64,000 nt of DNA, taken from assembly GCF_002807665.1 (NCBI RefSeq), contig NZ_PEAY01000001.1:124001-188000 (forward strand). The letters are read 5' to 3'. Positions 1 to 9,478 of the stretch are shown here, one piece after another. The translations under genes were made by a program, and so were the position numbers. The notes beneath the pieces were generated by a model that was not told the DNA's origin, did not search any database, and worked only from the letters and a program-made list of their open reading frames with translations. The DNA comes from Neoalteromonas facilis. Its GTDB lineage: Bacteria > Pseudomonadota > Gammaproteobacteria > Enterobacterales > Alteromonadaceae. The stretch's first letter is position 1. Each line of letters starts with the position of its first letter.

Positions 1-1962
1 CTCTACGGTTTCGATATTACGACCGATGACACTTCATATCAGATACTGGATCCGTATTTATTTCAGCAAGAAGCGTATCATGCGGTGCATTATATCGACC
101 ATGCCCCTGAAAATTTGTATCAACAAGCGGGAGCGCAGTTATGCTCACTTGAGGTACCTGATTTCGGCTTGGTCAATGGCGTAAGGTTTGCGGTTTACGC
201 ACCGAACGCGTCAGCGGTATCGTTGATTGGTGAGTTTAACCTTTGGGATGGCAGCTGCCACCCGATGCAAAAAACAGACTTGGGCTTTTGGGTGCTGTTT
301 GTACCCGGGTTGCAAAGCGGTACGCAGTATAAATATCAAATTAAGGATTCAGCTGGAAATGAGTTGCCGCATAAGGCAGACCCATTAGGTTTTAGCGCCG
401 AACAATACCCATCGCATGCTTCACGGGTTTATGATCATACAGTGTATGAATGGCATGATTCTGAGTGGATGAATCGCGAGCATAAAGATCCTTATTCACT
501 GCCCATGAGTGTCTACGAATGCCACTTAGGTTCATGGAAGCGGCCTAGCGAAGGATCTGGCGAGCGATATCTGACCTATCGTGAGCTTGCCGCAGAGTTG
601 ATACCATACTTGGTCGACATGCATTACACCCACGTAGAACTTTTGCCTATATCCGAGTACCCCTTTGATGGTTCATGGGGCTATCAACCGGTGGGTTTAT
701 TCGCACCAACCAGTCGTTTTGGCCATCCTGATGACTTTAAGTATTTTGTTGATCAATGCCATCAAAACGGTATCGGCGTGATCATTGATTGGGTGCCTGC
801 CCACTTCCCGGAAGATGGACATGGATTAGCGCGTTTTGATGGTAGTTGTGTTTACGAATATGAAGATCCACGCAAAGGCTGGCATCCCGACTGGAATTCG
901 TGCATATATGATTTCGGTAAACAAACGGTGCGTCAATTTTTGGTGTCTAACGCATTGTATTGGTTAGATAAGTTTCATATTGATGGATTGCGTGTCGATG
1001 CTGTGGCGTCAATGCTTTATCTCGATTATTCACGCAATGATGGTGAGTGGATCCCCAATGTGGACGGCGGCAATCACAATTATGAAGCGATTAGTCTATT
1101 GCAGTGGATGAACCAAGAGGTTTACAGCAAGTTTCCACACGCTATGACGATAGCGGAAGAGTCAACATCCTTCGCCAAAGTGTCTCGACCAGTGTTTGAT
1201 GGCGGTCTTGGTTTTGGATTTAAGTGGAATATGGGCTGGATGCATGACTCATTACATTTCATCAGCAAAGACCCTGCATATCGTCGCTATCATCACGGCG
1301 AAATTACGTTTTCGATGGTGTACGCCTTTGATGAGAACTTTGTGCTGCCCTTATCTCACGATGAAGTGGTGCACGGTAAGGGCTCTATGCTACGCAAAAT
1401 GCCCGGCGATGAATGGCAGCAAGCCGCTAACTTACGCAGCTTCGCAGCATTCATGTTTGCTCATCCGGGTAAAAAGTTAAATTTCATGGGCAACGAACTG
1501 GGCCAAGCGAACGAATGGAACCATGACGCTCAATTACAGTGGGACTTGTTGGCATTTGATAAACACAAAGGCATACAAGCTCTCTATCGCACTTTAAATA
1601 AGCTGCATTGTGACTACCCTGCACTGCATCAGTTAGATTTTGACCCTTCAGGCTTTGCATGGATTGATCACGACAATGCTGACCAAAGTATTTTGTCTTT
1701 TGTACGCATGAGTAAAAACGGCAAACAAAAGGTTTATGCCGTAAGTAATTTTACACCTATTCCTCGTGATAACTTTAGGCTAGGCGTGCAAGACAAAGGG
1801 CAATATAAGTTGATTCTGAACACTGATGCTCAGATGTATTGGGGAAGTCACTACGCAATGCAAGATGTTGTGACCTCTGAACCGCATGGATGGCACCATC
1901 AACCGCATTCTATTTGTTTTAATTTACCGCCATTAGCTACATTATATATCGTCTTTGAATAA
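1..1962 (+). CDS. glgB: 1,4-alpha-glucan branching enzyme GlgB (5' end outside window)
   Basis: Glycogen branching enzyme: cuts alpha-1,4-glucan and re-attaches the piece by an alpha-1,6 bond, in the cytoplasm. The reading frame is open from base 1, so the true start lies upstream; 653 codons are visible against about 730 for the family, which means only part of the N-terminal domain is missing. Seen in order: the end of the N1 region, the CBM48 domain ([22 protein letters not shown]), then the GH13 barrel with the motifs [21 protein letters not shown] (nucleophile Asp codon at 997-999), AEEST (acid/base Glu near 1156-1161) and [10 protein letters not shown]. The stop lies 18 bases before glgX, so the two probably form one glycogen operon that continues upstream of the window. 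Function by family is very secure. Confidence 0.97.
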   Translation, partial: LYGFDITTDDTSYQILDPYLFQQEAYHAVHYIDHAPENLYQQAGAQLCSLEVPDFGLVNGVRFAVYAPNASAVSLIGEFNLWDGSCHPMQKTDLGFWVLFVPGLQSGTQYKYQIKDSAGNELPHKADPLGFSAEQYPSHASRVYDHTVYEWHDSEWMNREHKDPYSLPMSVYECHLGSWKRPSEGSGERYLTYRELAAELIPYLVDMHYTHVELLPISEYPFDGSWGYQPVGLFAPTSRFGHPDDFKYFVDQCHQNGIGVIIDWVPAHFPEDGHGLARFDGSCVYEYEDPRKGWHPDWNSCIYDFGKQTVRQFLVSNALYWLDKFHIDGLRVDAVASMLYLDYSRNDGEWIPNVDGGNHNYEAISLLQWMNQEVYSKFPHAMTIAEESTSFAKVSRPVFDGGLGFGFKWNMGWMHDSLHFISKDPAYRRYHHGEITFSMVYAFDENFVLPLSHDEVVHGKGSMLRKMPGDEWQQAANLRSFAAFMFAHPGKKLNFMGNELGQANEWNHDAQLQWDLLAFDKHKGIQALYRTLNKLHCDYPALHQLDFDPSGFAWIDHDNADQSILSFVRMSKNGKQKVYAVSNFTPIPRDNFRLGVQDKGQYKLILNTDAQMYWGSHYAMQDVVTSEPHGWHHQPHSICFNLPPLATLYIVFE

Positions 1963-1980
1963 CGCTGGGTAACTGCGCAT

Positions 1981-4026
1981 ATGGTAAGAATCGAGCTTGG
2001 CACTCCAGACCCTCTAGGGTCTAGCCTTGTCGACGAAGGTGTTAATTTCGCCGTATATGCGCCAGACGCGAAACTGGTTTATGTGTGCTTATTTGATCCA
2101 GATTCTGAAGCCCCAACAGCGGAATATCCGATGTTGGGTAAAACGGGTCATGTTTGGCATGTATGCGTAGAAGGGCTGAAAGCCGGACAGTTTTATGGCT
2201 ACCGTGTTGATGATGGCGTTCCCGCTAATAAAAGTATCGATAAGCTGCTTATTGACCCCTACGCAAAGCAGATAAGCCGCGCGTGTCATTGGGATAAAAA
2301 ACGCTACAAAGGCGACAGTCATCAAATGGTGCCCAAGTCAGTTGTCATGCCTGCCGATAGGCCTGCTAAGCCACATAAGCTTCTTGATAAAGAATCGCCA
2401 CGCATTATATACGAAGCTCACGTAAAAGGACTCACACAACTACACCCTGATGTACCAACTGAACTTCGCGGCACTTATCTAGGGGCGAGTCATCCGTCTG
2501 TGATTGAGCATTTACGTTTGCTGGGTATTACAACGGTTCAGTTTCTGCCTTGCGCTAGCTTTATGCCAGAGCCGTACATCACGCAATTAGGACTGACTAA
2601 TTACTGGGGTTACAACCCAGTTAATTTCTTCGCTGTTGAACCACGCTATGCCCTCAAAGACCCGCTATCTGAATGTCAGCAAATGATACGTGCTTACCAT
2701 GATGCCGGGATTGAGGTCATCATGGATGTTGTCTTTAACCATACTGCAGAGGGTGGGGAAGGCGGTCCAGTATTGAGCTTCAAAGGGCTGCAGGGCTCTC
2801 AAGCATATTTATATCAGCATATGGAAGATGGAAGTCGCAGCTTTATCAATAATTCGGGCTGTGGCAACAGTATTAATACGGCTCAGCCACAAATGCTGCG
2901 CCTTATAATGGATGCTCTGCGATTTTGGGTTCAGGTCATTGGTGTCGATGGCTTCCGTTTCGACTTGGCTGCGAGCCTAGGCCGAGACCCGTTAGTGTTC
3001 TCTCCTTGCGCCGCTATTTTCCGAGCGATTGAGCAGGACCCAGTATTGCGTGACGTGTTACTGATTGCAGAGCCCTGGGATATTGGGTTAGGTGGTTATC
3101 AAGTCGGTGGATTTCCCAACGGCTGGCGTGAATGTAATGACAAGTTTCGAGATACAGTACGAGCATTCTGGCGAGGGGATAGAGGACTCACCAGTGATTT
3201 CGCTACTCGCTTAATGGGATCTCGCGATATCTTTCATAAAGGCTTCAAGCCGGTATGTACCTCAGTCAATATGGTGACCTATCATGATGGCTTCACTTTG
3301 CATGATGTCGTGACGTATGCAGAAAAACATAACCAAGCCAATTTGGAAGAAAATCGAGACGGGCATTCACATAATTTGTCGGCCAATTATGGGCATGAAG
3401 GGGAAACCGATAACCCTAAAATTAATTCGTTAAGAGAGCGTCAAAAGCGCAACCTGTTTACTACATTATTACTGTCACAAGGTACGCCGCATATTTTAGG
3501 TGGTGATGAACTGAGTCGCTCGCAACAAGGCAACAATAATGCGTATTGTCAGGATAATTCAATAAATTGGTTTAATTGGCAGCTAGATGCTAATCAAGCA
3601 TGCTTTCTTAAATTTTGCCGCGAAGTAATAGCATTGCGTAACAGCAGTCAATTGCTTAAAGGCTTGCAATTAGAGGACGACGGATATTACTGCAACCGTA
3701 ACCCTGCCACCGTTCATTGGTATAAAACTGATGGTACAAACAAAGCACCGCATGACTGGCATGAGAGCGAAAATCAGGCATTTGCAGTGGAAATACGGGG
3801 TTTATCTTGTGATAAAGAGCATATTCGCCCAGAACACTGGCTGATATGCGTGAATGCCAGTGACGATGATGTGCGTTTTGCGTTGCCATTTTTTGCCCCG
3901 AAAGCTGGCTGGACATTGCGTTTGGATACGCGTTATGCCGACATTTCACAAACCCCTAAAGTGTGTGTTAATCAATTGTTTTTACAAGCAGGTAAATCAA
4001 TTGCAATTTTCACCTACTCCTATTAA
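1981..4026 (+). CDS. glgX: glycogen debranching enzyme GlgX
   Basis: GH13 isoamylase-type debranching enzyme that hydrolyses alpha-1,6 branches of glycogen limit dextrin. The 681 residues are close to the family length. An N-terminal CBM48 domain (about residues 10-110) precedes the barrel, where the catalytic motifs read DVVFNHTAEG, DGFRFDLAAS (nucleophile Asp328), IAEPWD (acid Glu364) and TYHDGFTLHD (Asp436). It starts with ATG 18 bases after glgB, so co-transcription and joint glycogen turnover are likely. I see no good Shine-Dalgarno sequence; translational coupling to glgB is possible. An alternative reading as another isoamylase or trehalose-pathway TreX is less likely given the glgB neighbour. 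Confidence 0.95.
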   Translation: MVRIELGTPDPLGSSLVDEGVNFAVYAPDAKLVYVCLFDPDSEAPTAEYPMLGKTGHVWHVCVEGLKAGQFYGYRVDDGVPANKSIDKLLIDPYAKQISRACHWDKKRYKGDSHQMVPKSVVMPADRPAKPHKLLDKESPRIIYEAHVKGLTQLHPDVPTELRGTYLGASHPSVIEHLRLLGITTVQFLPCASFMPEPYITQLGLTNYWGYNPVNFFAVEPRYALKDPLSECQQMIRAYHDAGIEVIMDVVFNHTAEGGEGGPVLSFKGLQGSQAYLYQHMEDGSRSFINNSGCGNSINTAQPQMLRLIMDALRFWVQVIGVDGFRFDLAASLGRDPLVFSPCAAIFRAIEQDPVLRDVLLIAEPWDIGLGGYQVGGFPNGWRECNDKFRDTVRAFWRGDRGLTSDFATRLMGSRDIFHKGFKPVCTSVNMVTYHDGFTLHDVVTYAEKHNQANLEENRDGHSHNLSANYGHEGETDNPKINSLRERQKRNLFTTLLLSQGTPHILGGDELSRSQQGNNNAYCQDNSINWFNWQLDANQACFLKFCREVIALRNSSQLLKGLQLEDDGYYCNRNPATVHWYKTDGTNKAPHDWHESENQAFAVEIRGLSCDKEHIRPEHWLICVNASDDDVRFALPFFAPKAGWTLRLDTRYADISQTPKVCVNQLFLQAGKSIAIFTYSY

Positions 4027-4070
4027 CCGAGCTTTGGTATTATGCCGCCCCATTATGCGATGGGGAAAAC

Positions 4071-5624
4071 ATGATGAATCAACCGAACCAAACCATAGCT
4101 GACGATAATTTGTGTGATATCGGATTTATCGGGCTAGGCGTAATGGGCAAAAACCTTACCTTAAACCTGGCGGATAACGGATATCGTATCGCTTGCTTTG
4201 ATCTTGACCAGTCAAAAGTTGATGGCATCATCGCGCAAGATACGCTGGAGCGTGGCGATAAGGCGCCTCGTGTCGTCGCGTGTCGTTCTTACACTGAGCT
4301 ACTCAGTAAATTAAAAGCGCCTCATTTAATCATTCTGTCGGTACCTGCGGGCGAGCCGGTTGATCACGTTTGTCACCATCTTATCGATTCAGGCATCGCG
4401 CCAGATGACATTGTGGTTGATACAGGCAACAGTTTATGGACTGATTCGGTCGAGCGTGAAAAACAGTACAAAGGCAAGTTCATATTCTTCTCAACCGCTG
4501 TATCTGGCGGAGAAGTAGGTGCTCGATTTGGACCATCCTTAATGCCGTCAGGCGACCCTTATGCCTGGACGCGCCTTGAACCCGTGTTTAAATCTATTGC
4601 TGCAAAGGTTGACCCTAAAACGGGTAAGCCTCTTGAGTCCAATATACCCGGTCAACCCGTAACAGAAGGTGAGCCGTGTGCGACTTATATTGGCCCGGTT
4701 GGTGCTGGTCATTACGTCAAAATGGTCCACAACGGGATTGAATATGCCGACATGCAATTGATTTGCGAGGCTTACCACATTATGCGTTTGGCTTTAGGTA
4801 TGACCCCAAGTCAAATCGCTGATGTGTTCCGTGAATGGAATGAGGGCGAATTGAACAGTTATCTTATTGAGATCAGTGCTGAAGTACTGGATCAAATGGA
4901 CGAAGAAACTGACACGCCATTGGTTGATGTTATTCTTGACCGAGCAGGCCAAAAGGGAACAGGCCTTTGGACCGCCGTGAGCGCGCTAGAAGTCGGAAGT
5001 CCGGCTCAAACTATTGCGCAAGCCGTGTTTGCCAGAAGCTTATCCAGCTTGAAAAAAGAACGCGTTGCTGCCAGTAAATGTTTGGCGGGACCTGCGTTAC
5101 CTGAATACAGTGAAGCGCAAAAAGCTGAGATTATTGCAGCATTAAAACATGCGCTCTATTGCAGCAAGATCTGTGCATATGCACAAGGTTTCCAGCTCAT
5201 GGACATCGCTGCCAAAGAGCACGGCTGGAAGTTGGATTTTGCCGAAATCGCCAAGATCTGGCGTGCCGGTTGTATAATTAGAGCAGTTTTCTTGCAGTCC
5301 ATCACGCAAGCATACGAGCAGGATGAAAAACTGGCAAACTTGCTGGTCGACCCATTCTTTACGCAACAAATCGTGACCTACCAGCAAGATTGGCGTAGTG
5401 CGATAAGTCATGCAGTATTGTCAGGCGTCCCGTGTCCTGCCATGACGTCTGCGTTGAGCTATTACGATTCCTATCGTATGGCTGTGCTGCCGGCGAACTT
5501 GTTGCAAGGACAGCGTGACTTCTTTGGCGCACATACGTTCCAACGCACAGATAAGCCGGAAGGCAAGCGCTACCATATAGAGTGGAATGATCCACAACGT
5601 CCACAAGTGATTATTAAAAAATAA
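4071..5624 (+). CDS. gnd: 6-phosphogluconate dehydrogenase, decarboxylating
   Basis: Oxidative pentose-phosphate enzyme that converts 6-phosphogluconate to ribulose 5-phosphate and CO2 with NADP+. The 517 residues contain the N-terminal Rossmann motif [12 protein letters not shown] (about 18-29), the substrate-binding [18 protein letters not shown], the catalytic segment [15 protein letters not shown] and the C-terminal helical domain ([32 protein letters not shown]). It is longer than the roughly 470-residue E. coli enzyme. Two adjacent ATGs (4071, 4074) follow the sequence GGGGAAAAC; either could start translation. A small hairpin covers this ribosome-binding region (4048-4065). The gene follows glgX by 44 bases, so glycogen breakdown and pentose-phosphate flux may be co-expressed; that link is inferred. 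Confidence 0.95.
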   Translation: MMNQPNQTIADDNLCDIGFIGLGVMGKNLTLNLADNGYRIACFDLDQSKVDGIIAQDTLERGDKAPRVVACRSYTELLSKLKAPHLIILSVPAGEPVDHVCHHLIDSGIAPDDIVVDTGNSLWTDSVEREKQYKGKFIFFSTAVSGGEVGARFGPSLMPSGDPYAWTRLEPVFKSIAAKVDPKTGKPLESNIPGQPVTEGEPCATYIGPVGAGHYVKMVHNGIEYADMQLICEAYHIMRLALGMTPSQIADVFREWNEGELNSYLIEISAEVLDQMDEETDTPLVDVILDRAGQKGTGLWTAVSALEVGSPAQTIAQAVFARSLSSLKKERVAASKCLAGPALPEYSEAQKAEIIAALKHALYCSKICAYAQGFQLMDIAAKEHGWKLDFAEIAKIWRAGCIIRAVFLQSITQAYEQDEKLANLLVDPFFTQQIVTYQQDWRSAISHAVLSGVPCPAMTSALSYYDSYRMAVLPANLLQGQRDFFGAHTFQRTDKPEGKRYHIEWNDPQRPQVIIKK

Positions 5625-5646
5625 ATCGCAAGAAATGGGAGTTAGT

Positions 5647-6030
5647 ATGAGAAAGACCGATGATGAATGGAAAGCACAACTAACTCCCGAACAATTTCGC
5701 GTGTGTCGTGAACGCGGTACTGAGCGTCCTTTTACGGGCGAATTGCTAAATCAATTTGCACCGGGAACCTATCACTGTACATGTTGCGGAGCGGAATTGT
5801 TTGAAGCGCAAGCTAAGTTTGAATCGGGGGGCGGCTGGCCGTCATTTTATGCTCAAACAGATGCGGGGAATGTTGGCTATCAAGAAGATCACAGCCATGG
5901 CATGCACCGCATAGAGATCGTGTGTCAGCAATGTGATGCGCATTTAGGTCATGTGTTTGATGATGGTCCAGCGCCGACCGGAAAGCGCTATTGCGTGAAT
6001 TCTGTATCATTGCAATTCACTCCCAAGTAA
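5647..6030 (+). CDS. msrB: peptide-methionine (R)-S-oxide reductase MsrB
   Basis: Reduces methionine-R-sulfoxide in proteins, a repair function. I start it at ATG 5647 (127 residues) because GGGAG lies 5 bases upstream; an in-frame ATG at 5635 would destroy that site's role. SelR domain: the zinc-binding pairs are C44/C47 (CTCC) and C93/C96 (CQQC), the substrate-pocket motif is GGGWPSF at about 61-67, and the catalytic Cys116 lies in RYCVNS. It is a stand-alone MsrB with no MsrA fusion. It lies 22 bases after gnd and is probably the last gene of that unit. Confidence 0.95.
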   Translation: MRKTDDEWKAQLTPEQFRVCRERGTERPFTGELLNQFAPGTYHCTCCGAELFEAQAKFESGGGWPSFYAQTDAGNVGYQEDHSHGMHRIEIVCQQCDAHLGHVFDDGPAPTGKRYCVNSVSLQFTPK

Positions 6031-6234
6031 CGTTCTAGGTTAATCAGATCTGCAACAATGTTGCGTAATGATCGATGTAAGTGCGGCGAAAACGCCAGCA
6101 TTGAGCTCTCTGTGGCTTTCAAACGTTGAAGATTTTGTTGCTTGGTGGCTCAAACAGCCTTTCCAAATGATAGATTTGGGCAAGCAACGGGCAAATAAAT
6201 GCACTAAATAACCAAAATATGTCAATTTTTTGAT

Positions 6235-6267
6235 ACGCCAAACTGAAATTTACTTTCAGTTAGGCGT
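6235..6267. terminator. long hairpin between convergent genes
   Basis: A 14-bp stem with one mismatch (ACGCCA AACTGAAA / TTTCAGTT AGGCGT) closes on a 5-base loop and overlaps the stop codon of the minus-strand lipoprotein gene. No T-run follows on either strand, so it is not a classical intrinsic terminator. It could end transcription from both sides or stabilise mRNA 3' ends. The 204 bases between msrB and this hairpin hold no other gene or motif that I recognise. Confidence 0.5.
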
Positions 6268-7072
6268 TAAATGTAAATTCCCTAGATTCAATATTGCTAT
6301 GGATGCTATCTGCACGCTGTTGCAGGTAATCGAAGTCTAATCCAGCGTCTGATGCCATACTTTGCAGGGTTGCAAAGTCAACTTCATTCTCTTCATACTC
6401 CGCTGCAATTAACGCCCATACAATTGCCATTTCCACTTCATCTCTCGATTTGTGTAATGTGTAAAGCGATATAAAAATATCGGGGTCGATTTCCTCGTCT
6501 TCTTGGTACAGGCTTAACGCCGTGTAAAGTGCGTTGATGGCTTTACCTGTGTCACGCTTTGCATGATAACTGGCTAACCCAACTTGCAAAGGAGCCGTAT
6601 TGAGTTGACCATTTTTCTCATAGCGCAAAAAGCGTGAAAGTGCGTCGTCATGGCCATGGCGAGACCATTGGTAAAAGCTTAAGTATGGATCATCGGTGTT
6701 GCGTGTTTCTCTAGCTAAGCGTTTAAGTTCATTTTGTGCGGTTAGCAAACCCTTCATACGACCACTTTCTTTCTCTCTCAATTCTTTATGCCTGATTTGA
6801 GCAGCCTTTGCGATGCATTGCTGGTAGTCTTCAAAGAACAAAATCATTTGATATTGCTCTTTGTTGCTGGGCGGGTTAGATAATGAATATCGGTGTTTAA
6901 TGATGTCGGCTTTTTCTGCACGGCACCACGCATCAGGATTTAGGTCATTGCAAATTGACGGATCTTCTTTGCACATTTGCGCGACGGTTTTCGCGGTAAA
7001 TTCCGTACAGCCAGACAACCACAATAAACATGAAAGTGTAACAAGTGACGGAAAATAACGTAAAAAATTCAA
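6260..7072 (-). CDS. putative DUF2989-type lipoprotein
   Basis: The 270 residues begin with a lipoprotein signal peptide ending LWLSGC (lipidated Cys22), so the protein is exported and probably membrane-anchored. After it come a Cys-containing segment (MCKEDPSICNDLNPDAWC), a charged helical part, and a repeat-like helical C-terminal region with the look of TPR/Sel1 helices (paired Ala-rich helices around residues 165-235). The pattern resembles the DUF2989 family known from Alteromonas, Shewanella and Vibrio, whose function is unknown. It is transcribed alone, convergent with msrB and divergent from the GAPDH-like gene. The family name is from memory and should be confirmed by a profile search. 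Confidence 0.75.
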   Translation of the reverse strand: MNFLRYFPSLVTLSCLLWLSGCTEFTAKTVAQMCKEDPSICNDLNPDAWCRAEKADIIKHRYSLSNPPSNKEQYQMILFFEDYQQCIAKAAQIRHKELREKESGRMKGLLTAQNELKRLARETRNTDDPYLSFYQWSRHGHDDALSRFLRYEKNGQLNTAPLQVGLASYHAKRDTGKAINALYTALSLYQEDEEIDPDIFISLYTLHKSRDEVEMAIVWALIAAEYEENEVDFATLQSMASDAGLDFDYLQQRADSIHSNIESREFTFNA

Positions 7073-7281
7073 ATTACCCTCGGCTATTTAACTAAAACTG
7101 AAATTTTTCAACAATTTGGCGTTCTTCAAATGCTTCATTACAATACCGCCCGATTTTAGTGAGGGCGTCACGGCGATTTATCACAACATCAGTGTAGCGT
7201 ATTTGGTGAACAAAAATGAATCGATACTGCGGATGTATGCGTGGCGTTAAGTATAGCGAATGATTACTATCTAGGTGGGGC

Positions 7282-8739
7282 ATGAATCAGCAATTCGAAC
7301 AAGAGTTACAATCCAGTTGGCAAGAGCGCCAAGAATATGCAGAAATGATGTTGCCGTTGATTGGCAAGTTGTACCGCAATCACGCAGTTGAAATTTCAAT
7401 TTACGGTCGCCCTCTGTTAAACGCTAGCGCAATCGATGTGATTAAAGCACACCGTACTGTTCGTTTGCACGAAGGTGTCAAATTACGTTTGCGTGAAAGC
7501 TGGCCGATTTTGGAAGCTTTGAGCAACATGACGCTTGCCCCAGCGCAAATTGATATCGGTAAGTTGGCGTTCGATTTCCATTACGGTAGCGCTGTAGATA
7601 ATAATGACCTAGACGGTTACCTACGAGCTGCGCTTGCTGACGTGATTGACCGCACCGATGACCAAGAGCCACAAGATGTTGTGTTGTATGGTTTCGGTCG
7701 TATTGGTCGTTTGCTTGCACGCTTAATGATTGAGCGTCAGGGTACAAGCAACAAACTGCGCTTACGTGCAATTGTTGTGCGTGGTGGTCGTGAAGGCGAT
7801 TTAGAAAAGCGAGCGAGTTTATTGCGTCGCGATTCAGTTCATGGGCCTTTCAACGGTAGTATCACTATCGATAATGAACGCAAAGCTATCAAAGCGAACG
7901 GTTCATATATTCAGGTTATTTACGCCAACAGCCCAGACGAAGTCGATTACACTCAATACGGTATTAATAATGCGATCATCATTGATAATACTGGTATTTG
8001 GCGTGACCGCGATGGCTTAGGCTTACACCTAAAAGCTAAAGGTGCATCTAAAGCAATCCTAACGGCACCAGGTAAAGGTGACATCAAAAATATCGTACAC
8101 GGCGTAAACCATGGCGATATTGACACAAGTGATACTATTTTGAGTGCCGCAAGCTGTACAACAAATGCGATTACGCCAGTATTGAAAGCGATTGATGAAG
8201 AGTACGGTATTACCAGCGGACACGTTGAAACGGTTCACTCGTATACAAACGACCAAAACTTGATTGATAACTATCACAAAGCCGAACGTCGTGGTCGCAG
8301 TGCTCCATTAAATATGGTAATCACTGAAACGGGTGCTGCTAAAGCGGTAGCTAAAGCCTATCCAAAACTAGCCGGTAAGCTAACGGGTAATGCGATTCGA
8401 GTGCCGACACCTAATGTATCTATGGCGATCCTTAATCTAAACCTTGAAAAGGCGACAGATAAAGTTTCTATCAACGAATACTTGCGTGATGCGGCGTTGT
8501 TCTCAGATCTGCAACATCAAATTGATTACACTGCATCGACAGAAATCGTATCAACCGACTTAGTGGGCGCACGTGCGGCAGCTGTGGTTGATAGTCAGGC
8601 AACAATTGTCGCTGACAACCGCGTGACATTGTACGTTTGGTACGATAACGAGTTTGGTTATAGCTGTCAGGTTATGCGCGTTGTGCGTGACATGGCAGGG
8701 CTAGACTTCCCATCGGTGCCAGCTAATACACGAAACTAA
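7282..8739 (+). CDS. glyceraldehyde-3-phosphate dehydrogenase-like protein with N-terminal extension
   Basis: The 485 residues divide into about 130 N-terminal residues without an obvious known fold, then a complete GAPDH domain. The Rossmann motif YGFGRIGRLLAR starts near residue 136, the catalytic Cys292 lies in SAASCTTNAITP, and the C-terminal part ends with WYDNEFGYSCQV, all typical of GAPDH. Classical GAPDH is about 335 residues, so the extension accounts for the extra length. This long form is known in Vibrio, Shewanella and Alteromonas beside an ordinary gapA; its cofactor and direction are not certain from sequence. The ATG follows AGGTGGGG. Transcribed alone, with its own terminator just downstream. 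The 209 bases upstream are a divergent promoter region in which I see no confident -35/-10 pair. Confidence 0.88.
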   Translation: MNQQFEQELQSSWQERQEYAEMMLPLIGKLYRNHAVEISIYGRPLLNASAIDVIKAHRTVRLHEGVKLRLRESWPILEALSNMTLAPAQIDIGKLAFDFHYGSAVDNNDLDGYLRAALADVIDRTDDQEPQDVVLYGFGRIGRLLARLMIERQGTSNKLRLRAIVVRGGREGDLEKRASLLRRDSVHGPFNGSITIDNERKAIKANGSYIQVIYANSPDEVDYTQYGINNAIIIDNTGIWRDRDGLGLHLKAKGASKAILTAPGKGDIKNIVHGVNHGDIDTSDTILSAASCTTNAITPVLKAIDEEYGITSGHVETVHSYTNDQNLIDNYHKAERRGRSAPLNMVITETGAAKAVAKAYPKLAGKLTGNAIRVPTPNVSMAILNLNLEKATDKVSINEYLRDAALFSDLQHQIDYTASTEIVSTDLVGARAAAVVDSQATIVADNRVTLYVWYDNEFGYSCQVMRVVRDMAGLDFPSVPANTRN

Positions 8740-8760
8740 GTTTAGTTTTCTGGTAGATAC

Positions 8761-8790
8761 AAACGCCCGCTAAATCAGCGGGCGTTTTCG
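8761..8790 (+). terminator. rho-independent terminator of the GAPDH-like gene
   Basis: A perfect 10-bp stem (AACGCCCGCT / AGCGGGCGTT) with an AAATC loop is followed by a short T-rich tail, starting 22 bases after the stop codon. Confidence 0.85.
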
Positions 8791-8880
8791 TATATACTGC
8801 CTCCGGCTTTTACGAATGACTGAAATACAAACGCAATCGTGCGGGTCAGTTCTTTTACGCAGTTTCTATAAGGGCAACAT

Positions 8881-9396
8881 ATGACGTTAGCGGGACAAAA
8901 ATGGACTATTTGGGTACGGGATATTCTCATCGGGGGAGCGATCGTAATAGCCGTTTTGTTGTGGCAACAGCGGGATATGTTGACATCCAATACCAGTGTT
9001 GGGGTGAATAATCGCCACTACGCTACAACACATGGCACTAGCGAGCCGTTATTAGCAGATGGTAAACCGACATTGGTTTATTTTTTCGCGCCTTGGTGTC
9101 AGGTTTGTCATCTGAGTATTGGCAATCTCGAGTACATCGACAATGAGAATATTAGGATTGTCCGTGTTGCACTGGACTACGCGTCCGAAGACGATGTGTT
9201 AGCATTTGCACAACAACACAATATTCAAGCCCCCATCTTATACGGCAACGAGCAGCTCAAAAGCCAATTTAAAGTTGATGCATACCCGACTTATTATATG
9301 GTGAATGCATCGCATGAAATTGTGTCGGGCACGCGAGGCTATAGCACTGCAGTAGGCCTTAAAGTGCGAGAATATTTAACGCAATACAAAGGCTAA
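8881..9396 (+). CDS. membrane-anchored thioredoxin-fold protein
   Basis: The 171 residues carry one N-terminal membrane segment (about 14-28, ILIGGAIVIAVLLW) and a periplasm-facing thioredoxin domain. The active site is FFAPWCQVC (Cys73/Cys76), and the cis-proline loop reads VDAYPTYYMVN. This arrangement is like TlpA/ResA/ScsD-type thiol-disulfide proteins, which reduce or exchange disulfides outside the cytoplasm. The exact partner cannot be read from the sequence: no cytochrome-maturation or Dsb gene is adjacent. The ATG at 8881 follows AAGGGCAACAT. Confidence 0.85.
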   Translation: MTLAGQKWTIWVRDILIGGAIVIAVLLWQQRDMLTSNTSVGVNNRHYATTHGTSEPLLADGKPTLVYFFAPWCQVCHLSIGNLEYIDNENIRIVRVALDYASEDDVLAFAQQHNIQAPILYGNEQLKSQFKVDAYPTYYMVNASHEIVSGTRGYSTAVGLKVREYLTQYKG

Positions 9397-9478
9397 ATTG
9401 GTAGAGTTATCGAATTGCTATTGAGTGATCATAGGCAAGACGTTTACACTAACGTTTTTATCGAATAACGGACTCTAC

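Noticed and set aside
1-84. glgB seeming to start at GTG 85 as a shortened enzyme
   Set aside because: The same frame is open and homologous back to base 1, so the gene is only cut by the window edge.
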